Below are positions 36,875-45,351 of a DNA stretch of 64,000 bases, in pieces. Each line of letters starts with the position of its first letter. Position 1 is the stretch's first letter. The stretch comes from GCA-1730015 sp964583825. Its GTDB lineage: Bacteria > Pseudomonadota > Gammaproteobacteria > Granulosicoccales > Granulosicoccaceae. The stretch covers positions 1 through 64,000 of the forward strand of contig CAZOXM010000004.1 of the NCBI GenBank assembly GCA_964583825.1, written 5' to 3'. The notes under the pieces are model-generated. The model saw nothing but the letters and a program-made list of their open reading frames with translations, was not told the origin of the DNA and did no database searches. The translations under genes were made by a program, and so were the position numbers.

Positions 36875-37057
36875 AGCCCATCCACGCAACTATTACCGCA
36901 TGGCAAACCTGGCATGCGTCGGAAAAAAATTGTGAATTGACACACATTTGGCCCGAGGGTGTGCGGGCAGACTGTGACCCCTTTCGAGTCCACAGGGTGA
37001 AATGCGTCTCATTTGGCGCTGCTCTGTGATGCATTTCTCAACCGGGTCACACACCAC

Positions 37058-38221
37058 ATGTATAAGTCGTCTTTATTATCCGCTGCTGCGTTGCTTGCGG
37101 CACTGTCGAACACCGCTGCCGCCCAGGACTACGTCGCCGTACAGATCGAAGCAGAAAACTACACACAAAAAAATACTCTCTGGCGGGTTTTCAGCAACCG
37201 CAACCAGCCTAACGTTAAACCGGACCCTGACGGGTCTCATCACAGCAGTGCCAGCGGGCAGTCATACCTTGAACTGCTGCCGGATACCCGCGTGACTCAC
37301 GGTGATCAGCTGCGCTCCGGCAGCAACTTCTGGTCGAGCGGCGGTCAGGGACCGGCAATCAGCTACAGCGTTAACTTCCCCGAGGCCGGACGCTACATTG
37401 TCTGGGTAAAAGCCTACTCCACCGGCACGGAAGACAATGGTATCCACGTCGGCGTAAACGGACGCTACCCGGGTAGCGGAGAACGTATTCAATGGTGCAG
37501 TGGCAAAAACAAATGGACCTGGTCCAGTGCCCAGAGAGCCAGTAATAACCACTGTGGCAAACCCAGAACGATTTATCTCGATATACCGTTTGCAGGTGCC
37601 AATACCATTAACTTCTCAGCACGTGAGGATGGCTTTGAATTCGATCAGGCCATGTTTATCAAAGAAAAAACATCCGGCCTGACCTGCTCCCCGAACCGGG
37701 ACGACAGCATCAGCTGTAACCGCAACGCTAACGGTTCTGTCAGCAAAGACAACAACAACAGCGCAACACCGGCAGAGAATTCCCCCACACCCACTGAAAC
37801 ACCCGCTGCTGAGACACCCACACCTGATAGCGGATCGGCAGAAGAAGAAACCGGGATGGAGGTCGAGACAGAAGAAACACAGCCCACAGCAGGCGTATCA
37901 GACGGATACCCGGCATGCACTTCCGACACCTCTGACCCGGATGGCGACGGCTATGGCTGGGAAAACGAACAAACCTGCATCACCACGCCAGCCACCGCCA
38001 GCGCTCAATCAGCGACCACCACTTCCGGTGTTCCGGTCTGCGCTTCCAGTGCCACCGACTCCGATAGTGACGGCTGGGGCTGGGAAAACAATCAATCCTG
38101 CCTGGTAAACGGTGCGGCCGTATCAAGTGGCAGCGAGCGACCCTTCTGTGCCTCTGCTGCCAGTGACAGCGATGGCGACGGATGGGGCTGGGAAAACAAT
38201 CGATCATGTATTGTGCGTTAA
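37058..38221 (+). CDS. secreted carbohydrate-binding-like protein with DGWGWEN repeats
   Basis: The 387-residue product has a signal peptide (MYKSSLLSAAALLAALSNTAAA), then a beta-sandwich-like domain (about 23-215) resembling modules appended to marine polysaccharide-degrading enzymes: AENYTQKNTLWRVFS, HHSSASGQSYLELLPDTRVT and GRYIVWVKAYSTGTEDNGIH. A Thr/Pro/Glu-rich linker follows, then three Cys-bounded repeats (VCASSATDSDSDGWGWENNQ and variants) at 37905-38218. Each repeat has a DxDxDG calcium-type loop and two Cys, so a disulfide-stabilised calcium or glycan-binding unit is likely. There is no catalytic domain. The ATG was chosen over an upstream in-frame TTG because it gives a clean signal peptide. 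Role inferred: surface glycan binding. Confidence 0.75.
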   Translation: MYKSSLLSAAALLAALSNTAAAQDYVAVQIEAENYTQKNTLWRVFSNRNQPNVKPDPDGSHHSSASGQSYLELLPDTRVTHGDQLRSGSNFWSSGGQGPAISYSVNFPEAGRYIVWVKAYSTGTEDNGIHVGVNGRYPGSGERIQWCSGKNKWTWSSAQRASNNHCGKPRTIYLDIPFAGANTINFSAREDGFEFDQAMFIKEKTSGLTCSPNRDDSISCNRNANGSVSKDNNNSATPAENSPTPTETPAAETPTPDSGSAEEETGMEVETEETQPTAGVSDGYPACTSDTSDPDGDGYGWENEQTCITTPATASAQSATTTSGVPVCASSATDSDSDGWGWENNQSCLVNGAAVSSGSERPFCASAASDSDGDGWGWENNRSCIVR

Positions 38222-38303
38222 TCAGCATACTACGTTGTAATCGACTTGCCCGATGCTCTCTGTTGTGATGGATCATCAAAGCCGTTAACACACTTGACGG
38301 CGA

Positions 38304-38325
38304 CGGGGCGCTGATCAGCGCCCCG
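38304..38325. terminator. 22-bp perfect palindrome between two secreted-protein genes
   Basis: CGGGGCGCTGA followed by its exact reverse complement TCAGCGCCCCG, centred on TGATCA. It lies 83 bases after the preceding stop and 38 before the next start. There is no T tract. With no loop spacer it could be a protein-binding site as easily as a hairpin. Confidence 0.4.
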
Positions 38326-38362
38326 CATCATTCGCACTGCCTGATGACAAACGGGGGCCCTC

Positions 38363-39139
38363 GTGTACCAAAAAATCATAACCATCCTATTCACTGCGCT
38401 GTTCGTTGCTGCCTGCGGCGGCGGAGGTGGCGGGTCAGGCACTGGCGGTGGTAACAATGGTGGCAATAACGGTGGTAACAATGGAGGCAATAACGGCGGC
38501 AATAACGGCGGTGGCCCGGTACTGACCGGCGAGGCGGGGGACTTCGGTGACTCGGCTGACGCCGCCAACAGCGTCAGAGGCACCTATACACTTTGCCCTG
38601 CCAATACACGCAGTTTCTCTATCTTTGCCGAAACCAGCAACGGCTGGTGTGTACCGGGCTGCCCGGCGTCAGGCGTTGAAAACGACGATGGCGATGAGTT
38701 CGGCAGCTTTGTGGCGGAAAACGGCGTCGACCGCTTTGCATGCCTCATCACCGCCAACTCACCCGGCTCTGATGTGCAGATATTCTTTAGCGCACCGATT
38801 GACGGTTGCCCGCCACCAGCCGGTTGTCCTGCGGGCACTTTTCCCCCAGTGTTTATTTCCGCCAGCGCCGGTGACGAGCTCGCGCGCACCTACCAGTGTG
38901 CCGATTGGCTATTCGATGTTGACAGTCAGGACTGGGATCAGCTTGCTTCCCCGGCACCCTTCAACCTGACCCTCAACCTTGATCGAAGTGCAGATCTCGA
39001 TGGTTCTGTGGGAACCTGGAGTTTCGACAGTGGCACACTGAACATAGAAGGTGTTCGTGTGTTCAACAATGTTGCAGTCGGCGATGGCAGCTTTACCGCC
39101 TACCAGAGCAACATTGCAATTACTCGCTGCCGGTCCTGA
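38363..39139 (+). CDS. hypothetical lipoprotein with Gly-Gly-Asn-Asn repeats
   Basis: The 258-residue product has a short signal peptide ending in the lipobox VAAC (Cys18), then poly-Gly and five tandem GGNN units, a flexible tether off the membrane. The mature domain is Cys-rich (CPANTRSFSIFAETSNGWC, CPPPAGCPAG) and unlike any family I recognise. The start is GTG after GGGGG. Gene order places it between two other envelope proteins. Function unknown; a surface-exposed domain on a glycine stalk is the best structural inference. Confidence 0.65.
   Translation: MYQKIITILFTALFVAACGGGGGGSGTGGGNNGGNNGGNNGGNNGGNNGGGPVLTGEAGDFGDSADAANSVRGTYTLCPANTRSFSIFAETSNGWCVPGCPASGVENDDGDEFGSFVAENGVDRFACLITANSPGSDVQIFFSAPIDGCPPPAGCPAGTFPPVFISASAGDELARTYQCADWLFDVDSQDWDQLASPAPFNLTLNLDRSADLDGSVGTWSFDSGTLNIEGVRVFNNVAVGDGSFTAYQSNIAITRCRS
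38447..38506 (+). repeat. five 12-bp tandem repeats encoding GGNN
   Basis: Five near-identical 12-base units (GGTGGTAACAAT and variants) lie in frame inside the lipoprotein gene. Unit number could vary by slippage without changing the frame, altering the tether length. Confidence 0.8.
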
Positions 39140-39163
39140 AACACGTAGCAGCCTGACGTACCC

Positions 39164-39191
39164 GTGCGCGGAGCAGTCTCGCTCCGCGCAC
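39164..39191. terminator. hairpin between converging genes
   Basis: GTGCGCGGAGC (39164-39174) and GCTCCGCGCAC (39181-39191) form a perfect 11-base-pair stem with a six-base loop, centred between the lipoprotein and dienelactone hydrolase stops. There is no T run on either strand, but position and strength suit a bidirectional transcription block. Confidence 0.55.
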
Positions 39192-39204
39192 CCCCCGCCT
39201 GCCG

Positions 39205-39924
39205 TCACACAAACACATCGCTTAGAAAATTCGTCATGCTCCGCCAGGAGCGTTTATCCGCCTCTGCACTGTATACCGTGCCAAAATCCGGGTCGGCAGC
39301 TGCGGGATTCGTGAACGCGTGCAGTGTGGATCCATAGGCATGGATCTGCCAGTCGGCCTCTGCCTCAGTTAGCTCAGCCGCCAGTCCAACCATTGCATCC
39401 GGCGTGGCCATCGGATCGTCGTAGCCATGCAATACCAACACACTCGCCTTGATTTTCCGTCCAACCGTGTTTCCTGGTGCTGCAAACAATCCGTGGAAAC
39501 TCACCACGCCGTTAACGTTAGCGCCGGACCTCGCGAGATCAAGAACACACAATCCGCCGAAACAATAACCGATGGCGGCAACTTTTGCGGCATCCGCCTC
39601 CGGTTGTCCGGCCGCTGTCTCTACCGCCGTTTGCATACGTGCCTGCAACAGCGTGCGATCCTCAAGCAGCGGCGACATCAACTCACGATTCTCTTCCTTA
39701 CTGTTACCCAGTACGCCCTTGCCGTATAAATCAAGCGCAAAGCCGACATAGCCAAGTTTGGCGAGATCCCTGGCTTTTTGCACGGCAAACTCATCGCGCC
39801 CGCCCCAGGCATGCGCCACCAGTACCACAGGCCGTTGCGCCTCACTGGCGTTGTCAACTGCCACGACACCTTCGAACAGGGTATCGCGATGGGTGTACTC
39901 CACCTCGCGTGTGATCACTGCCAT
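39205..39924 (-). CDS. dienelactone hydrolase family protein
   Basis: A 239-residue alpha/beta hydrolase. The nucleophile is Cys in GYCFGGLCVLDLA, as in dienelactone hydrolases; Asp in LHGYDDPMATPD and His in GSTLHAFTNP complete the triad. It has no signal peptide. The substrate is unknown, as members act on many esters and lactones. It is a single gene converging with the lipoprotein and followed upstream by a mobile-element-like repeat. Confidence 0.88.
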   Translation of the reverse strand: MAVITREVEYTHRDTLFEGVVAVDNASEAQRPVVLVAHAWGGRDEFAVQKARDLAKLGYVGFALDLYGKGVLGNSKEENRELMSPLLEDRTLLQARMQTAVETAAGQPEADAAKVAAIGYCFGGLCVLDLARSGANVNGVVSFHGLFAAPGNTVGRKIKASVLVLHGYDDPMATPDAMVGLAAELTEAEADWQIHAYGSTLHAFTNPAAADPDFGTVYSAEADKRSWRSMTNFLSDVFV

Positions 39925-39960
39925 TATTGTGCTCTCCGTCTTGTTCAGTTGATGAGTCTA

Positions 39961-40118
39961 GTGGCCGCTTGATAAATAAGGTAACACGGATCGAAGCTAC
40001 GGCCGCCACTGCTACGTTGAAAAAAATCGACGTATGACCTAAGTGCCTGCGTTTTTCCGCCTTGCACTGACGACTGTAGCTGTGAAAAGTTTGTCACCTT
40101 ATTTACCAAGCGGCCCAC
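39961..40118. mobile_element. 158-bp MITE-like element with 25-bp terminal inverted repeats and TA duplication
   Basis: The left end GTGG-CCGCTTGATAAATAAG matches the reverse complement of the right end GTGGGCCGCTTGGTAAATAA. The arms run about 25 bases with two mismatches and one indel (39961-39985; 40093-40118). Both ends are flanked by TA within CTAG (39958-39961 and 40118-40121), which is the target and duplication expected of IS630/Tc1-mariner insertions. The interior (AGCTAC at 39996-40001 against GTAGCT at 40076-40081) gives extra stem pairing, and no gene is present. It is best read as a non-autonomous IS630-type MITE. Confidence 0.65.
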
Positions 40119-40121
40119 TAG

Positions 40122-40517
40122 CCTGCTTTCTTCAAGAGGATCGCCTTTCAGCTGCAATAGGCCTCACGCGAACCCGAATCAGACAGGCCAAACGCGATTG
40201 TCGCGTCGGCTGATGTTACCTCTTTGGTGTTTGTTGCGACCTCATCCACAGGGCCGGCGACAGGTGTACCGCGATCGACAGGCACACTCCCGCAGGAATC
40301 AAACACCCGCCCCCCCCCCCCCCGCCCAGCGCCTGCAAAGTGAGAAACCGGTCACCACCGGGATAGTGGCGCCCCCGGCAGAACCGGGACACCACGACCC
40401 TGTTGCCATTGGTCACATTCTCGCTCATCAAGTGCGTGCTGAACCGGCCGATCCTTACTCTCTAGAGGCAGCAATACTATAAATCCCGCGCAGAGACGCA
40501 AGCCAAAGAGTCTATTC
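40122..40517. other. non-coding stretch with a 14-C homopolymer
   Basis: Between the MITE-like element and the GGDEF-EAL gene I see no convincing coding sequence; the open frames through the C tract are low-complexity and have no ribosome-binding site. The run of 14 Cs at 40310-40323 is the only notable feature. The promoter of the GGDEF-EAL gene should be at the right end. Confidence 0.55.
40310..40323. repeat. poly-C tract of 14 bases
   Basis: A run of 14 consecutive Cs, 194 bases upstream of the GGDEF-EAL start codon. Such tracts slip during replication and can alter promoter spacing, but no reading frame depends on this one. A sequencing or assembly length error is also possible. Confidence 0.85.
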
Positions 40518-42761
40518 ATGTCATCTGACGATATGAATTTCAACGATCCACCTGCCAGCAGGCATCGCGGTCCGCGGGATACCCTGCGATGGCGCATTCT
40601 GTCTATTGCAGTCGTGGGTACAGTCGGGTTTATGCTGTTTCTCGCCGTCATGCTCAGTGAATCAAAAGACAGCGCGGATCTGTTGCAGGAAATCAGGGAC
40701 GTTCGCTACCCGGTGCAGGAAAACCTGGTTGCCGCACTCAATGAACTTGAGTCGATAGATAATAACCTCGACCACGCATTTATTACCTCCAACGCGGCGC
40801 TGCTCGATCATTCCATGCTACTGGCAGCCCAGTTTCGCGCCCACCTGCATCAGGCTATGGTGCTGGATCCCGATCAACGTCAAAAAGTGACGCAGATACT
40901 CGAGAGCTTTGATGACTACTTTCGCAACTCCCACGCACTGGTTCAGGGAATTATCACCAAGCAAATCAACTACTCTGAAACAACCGGCATAAAGCAACAA
41001 AACGCCTTCGCGTTTAACGCGCTTCTCGACGCACTCGGCGGTTTGCAATCACAGCAGACCAACGCGCTGGTAAATAGCGTCGATGCGGCAACCAAACGGG
41101 CAGCAGAGTCCTTGCGGGCGGGACTGGTGACAGGACTGGTGACAGCACTTTTATTGTTTTTAATCGCCTTCATCACTACCCGGTATATCCTGCAGAGGAT
41201 AAACACGATGGTCACTTCGTTAAAACAGATTGCGGTCGGCTCTGATGACATGGCTGTACGCATGCCACTGACAGGCTCTGACGAAATGACAGAGCTTGCA
41301 TACTGGTTTAACACCTTTCTGGAAAAGCTGCAGCGCCTGACTCGTGAATCCACAGCAGAAGTTAAACGGCTGGCATTTACCGATACCCTGACCAATCTGC
41401 CTAATCGACGTATGTTTCTTCATTGCCTTGGCATTGAGATAGAAAGATCAAAAAATCACGAAAGCGGCGGCCTGGCCGTGATGTTCATGGATCTGGATAA
41501 TTTCAAGCCGGTCAATGATCAAATGGGACATGATGCGGGTGATGAGTTATTGCGTGCAGTGGCAGACCGACTCGTCAATACTGTGCGCACCACCGATACA
41601 ATTTCTGCCGACAAAAGCAACGGCGAAGCACTTGGAGATTTGCACCAGCCCGATCCCGGACAGCCGGTGGTTGCCAGGCTTGCCGGTGATGAGTTCATGA
41701 TGATACTCACCGATGTCGAGGATAAAGCACAGGCTGCTGTCATTGCAGAGCGCATTCGCGTTGCAGTCATGGAGCCCTACATGATCAGTGGGATGGAATG
41801 CTCAGTCGGTGTAAGCATCGGGATATGTTTATACCCACAACACTCCGGCAGGCTCGAAGATGACAAGGTAGAGGACCTGATCACCTGCGCAGACATGGCG
41901 ATGTATGAAGCCAAAAATCACGGAAAAAATACCTATCGATTTTTCGATCCGGCACTGCGGGAAGCCACTGATTTAAAAATCAGACTCGACAATGCTATTC
42001 GAACAGCGATTCCAAACAACGAACTCCACCTTCTGTATCAGCCACAGTTCCGGCTCGCTGATCGCACCCCGGTCGGCGCCGAAGCACTGTTGCGCTGGAC
42101 TCACCCGGAGCTGGGTACATTTACCCCCAATGAATTTATCCGCCGCGCCGAAAAAAGCGGTCAAATTTGCGAGCTTGACGACTGGGTACTAGAAACCGTG
42201 ATCAACCAACTGCATGAGTGGGAAACCACGCAGATTCAACCGCTGACAATCGCGCTTAACTTTTCAGCAGCACAGGCCAGCAGGCCGAATCTCGCTTCGG
42301 TGGTAGAAAGAATTGCAGGGCACCATAAAAATCTGTTGCGCTACATCGAAATAGAAATCACCGAGACATCAGCCATTGACAACATTGCCGTGGTTGCATC
42401 GAACATCGCCGCGCTGAAAGAAATGGGAATCAAGATCGCAATGGACGACTTTGGCGCCGGTCACTCCTCGCTTACGCTGCTCACGCGCTGTCAGATAGAC
42501 ACACTTAAAATTGACAAAGCAGTCACTGGTGAAATCAAATCCGACACGAAGTTTCGCGATATTGTACAGGCGATTATCGATCTGGCAGCCAAGCTAAACG
42601 TAGGTACAGTCGCCGAGGGCATTGAGGATGAAATACAGTCGCAAACGTTACTGCAGCTCAATTGCGATGTCGGCCAGGGGTATCTGTTTTCGAATCCACT
42701 AACCGCTGATGAATTTACCGAATTCCTCAACGAACACGGATATCAAGACCGGGCGGCCTGA
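40518..42761 (+). CDS. membrane GGDEF-EAL protein
   Basis: A 747-residue c-di-GMP enzyme. Two membrane segments (about 24-44 and 200-222) frame a periplasmic helical sensor domain, followed by HAMP (about 224-275), GGDEF (about 285-480) and EAL (about 490-740). The GGDEF site reads LAGDEF, a permitted variant, and is preceded by an insertion of about 20 residues (TISADKSNGEALGDLHQPD). The EAL site is complete: AEALLRW, ALNFSA, EIEITET, DDFGAG, LKIDK and AEGIED. Phosphodiesterase activity is likely; synthase activity is possible. The opposing PilZ protein at 5938 could be one receptor of its product. Confidence 0.92.
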   Translation: MSSDDMNFNDPPASRHRGPRDTLRWRILSIAVVGTVGFMLFLAVMLSESKDSADLLQEIRDVRYPVQENLVAALNELESIDNNLDHAFITSNAALLDHSMLLAAQFRAHLHQAMVLDPDQRQKVTQILESFDDYFRNSHALVQGIITKQINYSETTGIKQQNAFAFNALLDALGGLQSQQTNALVNSVDAATKRAAESLRAGLVTGLVTALLLFLIAFITTRYILQRINTMVTSLKQIAVGSDDMAVRMPLTGSDEMTELAYWFNTFLEKLQRLTRESTAEVKRLAFTDTLTNLPNRRMFLHCLGIEIERSKNHESGGLAVMFMDLDNFKPVNDQMGHDAGDELLRAVADRLVNTVRTTDTISADKSNGEALGDLHQPDPGQPVVARLAGDEFMMILTDVEDKAQAAVIAERIRVAVMEPYMISGMECSVGVSIGICLYPQHSGRLEDDKVEDLITCADMAMYEAKNHGKNTYRFFDPALREATDLKIRLDNAIRTAIPNNELHLLYQPQFRLADRTPVGAEALLRWTHPELGTFTPNEFIRRAEKSGQICELDDWVLETVINQLHEWETTQIQPLTIALNFSAAQASRPNLASVVERIAGHHKNLLRYIEIEITETSAIDNIAVVASNIAALKEMGIKIAMDDFGAGHSSLTLLTRCQIDTLKIDKAVTGEIKSDTKFRDIVQAIIDLAAKLNVGTVAEGIEDEIQSQTLLQLNCDVGQGYLFSNPLTADEFTEFLNEHGYQDRAA

Positions 42762-42904
42762 GCGCTGCACTATAAGTCACCTGACTTGCGCACACGGTGT
42801 CGGGGACACGTCGCACAACCACTGAAGCTAGGCAATAAGTCTGCGACTATGCGTAACCCCAATCGCACGGCTATACTGGATGCAACTCATCACCGTATAT
42901 CCCT

Positions 42905-44290
42905 ATGGCCAGACTACAATCGGTACTAGACCACGCTGACACCGCTCAGGATCAGGCGCTCGAACGACTGTTTCAGTTGCTGAAAATCCAAAGCATCTCA
43001 ACTGATCCGGCCTACCAGGATCAGTGTCGCGACGCCGCAGACTGGCTGGTCAATGACCTTGCCGGCATCGGCATTGATGCCAGACGACACGACACCCCGG
43101 GGCATCCGATGGTCATGGGTGCAAGTAAACCGGTACCCGATAAGCCGACGCTGCTGTTCTACGGCCATTACGACGTACAACCGGTCGATCCGATTGCGCT
43201 GTGGCATCGCGACCCGTTTGACCCAATGCTGGATCAGGCAGGCGACAACACGGTGATCAGAGCGCGAGGCGCCGCCGACGACAAAGGTCAGTTAATGACA
43301 TTCGTGGAGGCATGCAGAGCATGGGTCGCTGTGCATGGCGAGCTCCCCTGTCAGATCCGTTTTCTTTTTGAAGGCGAGGAAGAATCCGGATCTCCCTCTT
43401 TAATTCCTTTTCTGAAAGCCCATGCCGCTGACCTCACAGCCGACCTTGCGCTGGTTTGCGATACGGGTATGTGGGATGCAAACACGCCCGCCATCTGCAC
43501 CATGCTGCGCGGTATGCTCGGCGAGGAAATAACCATTACCGGGCCGGATAAAGATCTGCACTCAGGCATGTACGGCGGGCCTGCCCGGAACCCTATTCGC
43601 GTGCTGGCCGATGTACTGGCCGGACTACACGACGAAAACGGCCGTGTCACCCTCGACGGGTTTTACGACGACGTACCGGAGCTGCCCGCACAGCTACAGG
43701 GACAATGGTCGCAGTTGAACTTCGACGAGACTGCGTTTCTCGGCGCAGTCGGCCTGGCGGAACCGGCCGGTGAAAAACAATACAGTGCGCTGGAACAAAT
43801 CTGGAGCCGGCCCACCTGCGAGTTCAACGGCATCACGGGAGGCTACACCGGCGAGGGCTTCAAGACAGTACTGCCTTCAACGGCCAGTACAAAAATCAGC
43901 TTCCGCCTGACCGGCCAACAGGATCCGCACAAAATTCGTGAATCACTGCATCAATACATCGAATCGAAGTGTCCGCCGGACTGCACCGTCACCTATCAGC
44001 CACATGGCGCATCACCGGCTACCGTGATGTCTATTGACAATCCGGCATTCAAAAAGGCGCAGCAGGCGCTTAGTGAGGAATGGCAAAATGACGCCGTTTA
44101 TGTCGGCAGTGGCGGCTCAATACCCGTCGTTGGTGACTTCCAGCAATACCTCGGTATGGAAAGCATGCTGGTCGGCTTCGGGCTCGACGACGATCAAATC
44201 CACTCGCCTAATGAGAAATACGATTTACGCAGTTTCCAAAAGGGGATTAACAGCTGGATCAGAATCCTCGATGCGTTAACCCACTCATGA
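42905..44290 (+). CDS. M20 family dipeptidase
   Basis: A 461-residue zinc exopeptidase of the carnosinase-like M20 group. Metal and catalytic motifs are complete: FYGHYDVQPVD, RGAADDKGQ, FEGEEESGS, VCDTGMWD and the C-terminal GSGGSIPVV. The dimerisation domain lies between (LHSGMYGGPARNPIRV). It has no signal peptide, so it probably hydrolyses dipeptides in the cytoplasm, complementing the peptide importer at 47109-53095. It forms a single-gene unit. Confidence 0.93.
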   Translation: MARLQSVLDHADTAQDQALERLFQLLKIQSISTDPAYQDQCRDAADWLVNDLAGIGIDARRHDTPGHPMVMGASKPVPDKPTLLFYGHYDVQPVDPIALWHRDPFDPMLDQAGDNTVIRARGAADDKGQLMTFVEACRAWVAVHGELPCQIRFLFEGEEESGSPSLIPFLKAHAADLTADLALVCDTGMWDANTPAICTMLRGMLGEEITITGPDKDLHSGMYGGPARNPIRVLADVLAGLHDENGRVTLDGFYDDVPELPAQLQGQWSQLNFDETAFLGAVGLAEPAGEKQYSALEQIWSRPTCEFNGITGGYTGEGFKTVLPSTASTKISFRLTGQQDPHKIRESLHQYIESKCPPDCTVTYQPHGASPATVMSIDNPAFKKAQQALSEEWQNDAVYVGSGGSIPVVGDFQQYLGMESMLVGFGLDDDQIHSPNEKYDLRSFQKGINSWIRILDALTHS

Positions 44291-44505
44291 GTCCCAACGC
44301 ACCGTAGATTTACTGACCCTGTCGTCAATAGTCTGACGGATGCATACCTTTTGGATTGTGTTCAGCTTACTTATTGATAATTAACAGTGATACGGATGGG
44401 CTGTGCCGATAATAATGCTATACATTTGGAAGCGTGCACACACCCGAACGTTGTGCGCCTTGTGAATCACGGCTGGTCATGTGCCACCACCCCGGAGACA
44501 AAAAA

Positions 44506-45345
44506 ATGAAAAGACTGACGCAAATTTCTCTGCCCGGATTCGGGCAACTGCCACTGGTGTGCATCCTCGCTGCCACGCTGACCGCCTGTGGTGGGGGAAC
44601 AACCACCGGTGAAGCAGATGGTGAGAGCGGCGGCGGCGATTCGGACTCGCAGAGCCTGATCGGTGGGGAAAACGAAGAAATCGACACCGACAACGATGGA
44701 TTATTCGATTTTGAAGAAGCACTGATCGGCACCGATCCACTGCTGCCGGATACCGATAACGACGGTGTCACCGACGATGCTGAAGACAGCGACAACGACG
44801 GTGTTGCCAACCTGACCGAAATTCTCGCCGGCACCGATCCGGCGGTTGCCGACAACCCGGATACAGACACGGGTGGCGAAGATACGCAAACCGCGGACCG
44901 CTGCGATGACTTCAACTCCGACACCCCGGAGTGGGCTGACAACTGCTGGCTGCATGAAGGAGGCACCTACGCGACCAGTTCATACACCAGAGGCGTGCAA
45001 CGCATCCTGTGGTGCCAGGGCTTTGATAACGACCAGGATCTAAATACATTCGCAGACGGCATCTTCGGCTCCAACACCGATCAGGCAGTACGCGACTTCC
45101 AGGATGCTAACGACATACGCATTGACGGCGTCGTCGGCCCTCAGACATGGGGCAAATTGTTTGAAAAGCTAACACTCATCAGTAACGATGGCGCTTTTGA
45201 CGTGCACACCATCGACGGCCCGAATTGTGACAGCAGCACCGCGCAGTTCTACCAGGAAGTGGAAGGCGGCATTGAACTGAAGGGCTGGAAAATGGCCGAG
45301 TTCCCGGGCAGCACCAACCTTATTGATTTCGGAGCAAACCCGTAA
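44506..45345 (+). CDS. lipoprotein with calcium-type repeats and a peptidoglycan-binding-like domain
   Basis: The 279-residue product has a signal peptide with lipobox LTAC (Cys28). After a Gly/Ser-rich tether come thrombospondin-type-3-like acidic repeats (DTDNDGLFDFEE, DTDNDGVTDDAE, DSDNDGVANLTE), which bind calcium in related proteins, then a domain resembling PG_binding_1 (GVQRILWCQGF, DGIFGSNTDQAVRDFQ, DGVVGPQTWGKL). The ATG was chosen because GGAGAC lies just upstream; a reading from 44434 lacks a signal. It could link an outer-membrane anchor to peptidoglycan. The next gene begins six bases after the stop. Confidence 0.78.
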   Translation: MKRLTQISLPGFGQLPLVCILAATLTACGGGTTTGEADGESGGGDSDSQSLIGGENEEIDTDNDGLFDFEEALIGTDPLLPDTDNDGVTDDAEDSDNDGVANLTEILAGTDPAVADNPDTDTGGEDTQTADRCDDFNSDTPEWADNCWLHEGGTYATSSYTRGVQRILWCQGFDNDQDLNTFADGIFGSNTDQAVRDFQDANDIRIDGVVGPQTWGKLFEKLTLISNDGAFDVHTIDGPNCDSSTAQFYQEVEGGIELKGWKMAEFPGSTNLIDFGANP

Positions 45346-45351
45346 AGCACT

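Noticed and set aside
37013..37057. In-frame TTG extension of the DGWGWEN-repeat protein
   Set aside because: The extension would bury the signal peptide and has no ribosome-binding site.
40216..40431. Minus-strand frame with poly-Gly across the C tract
   Set aside because: The glycine run comes only from the homopolymer; there is no homology or ribosome-binding site, so phase-variable coding is not supported.
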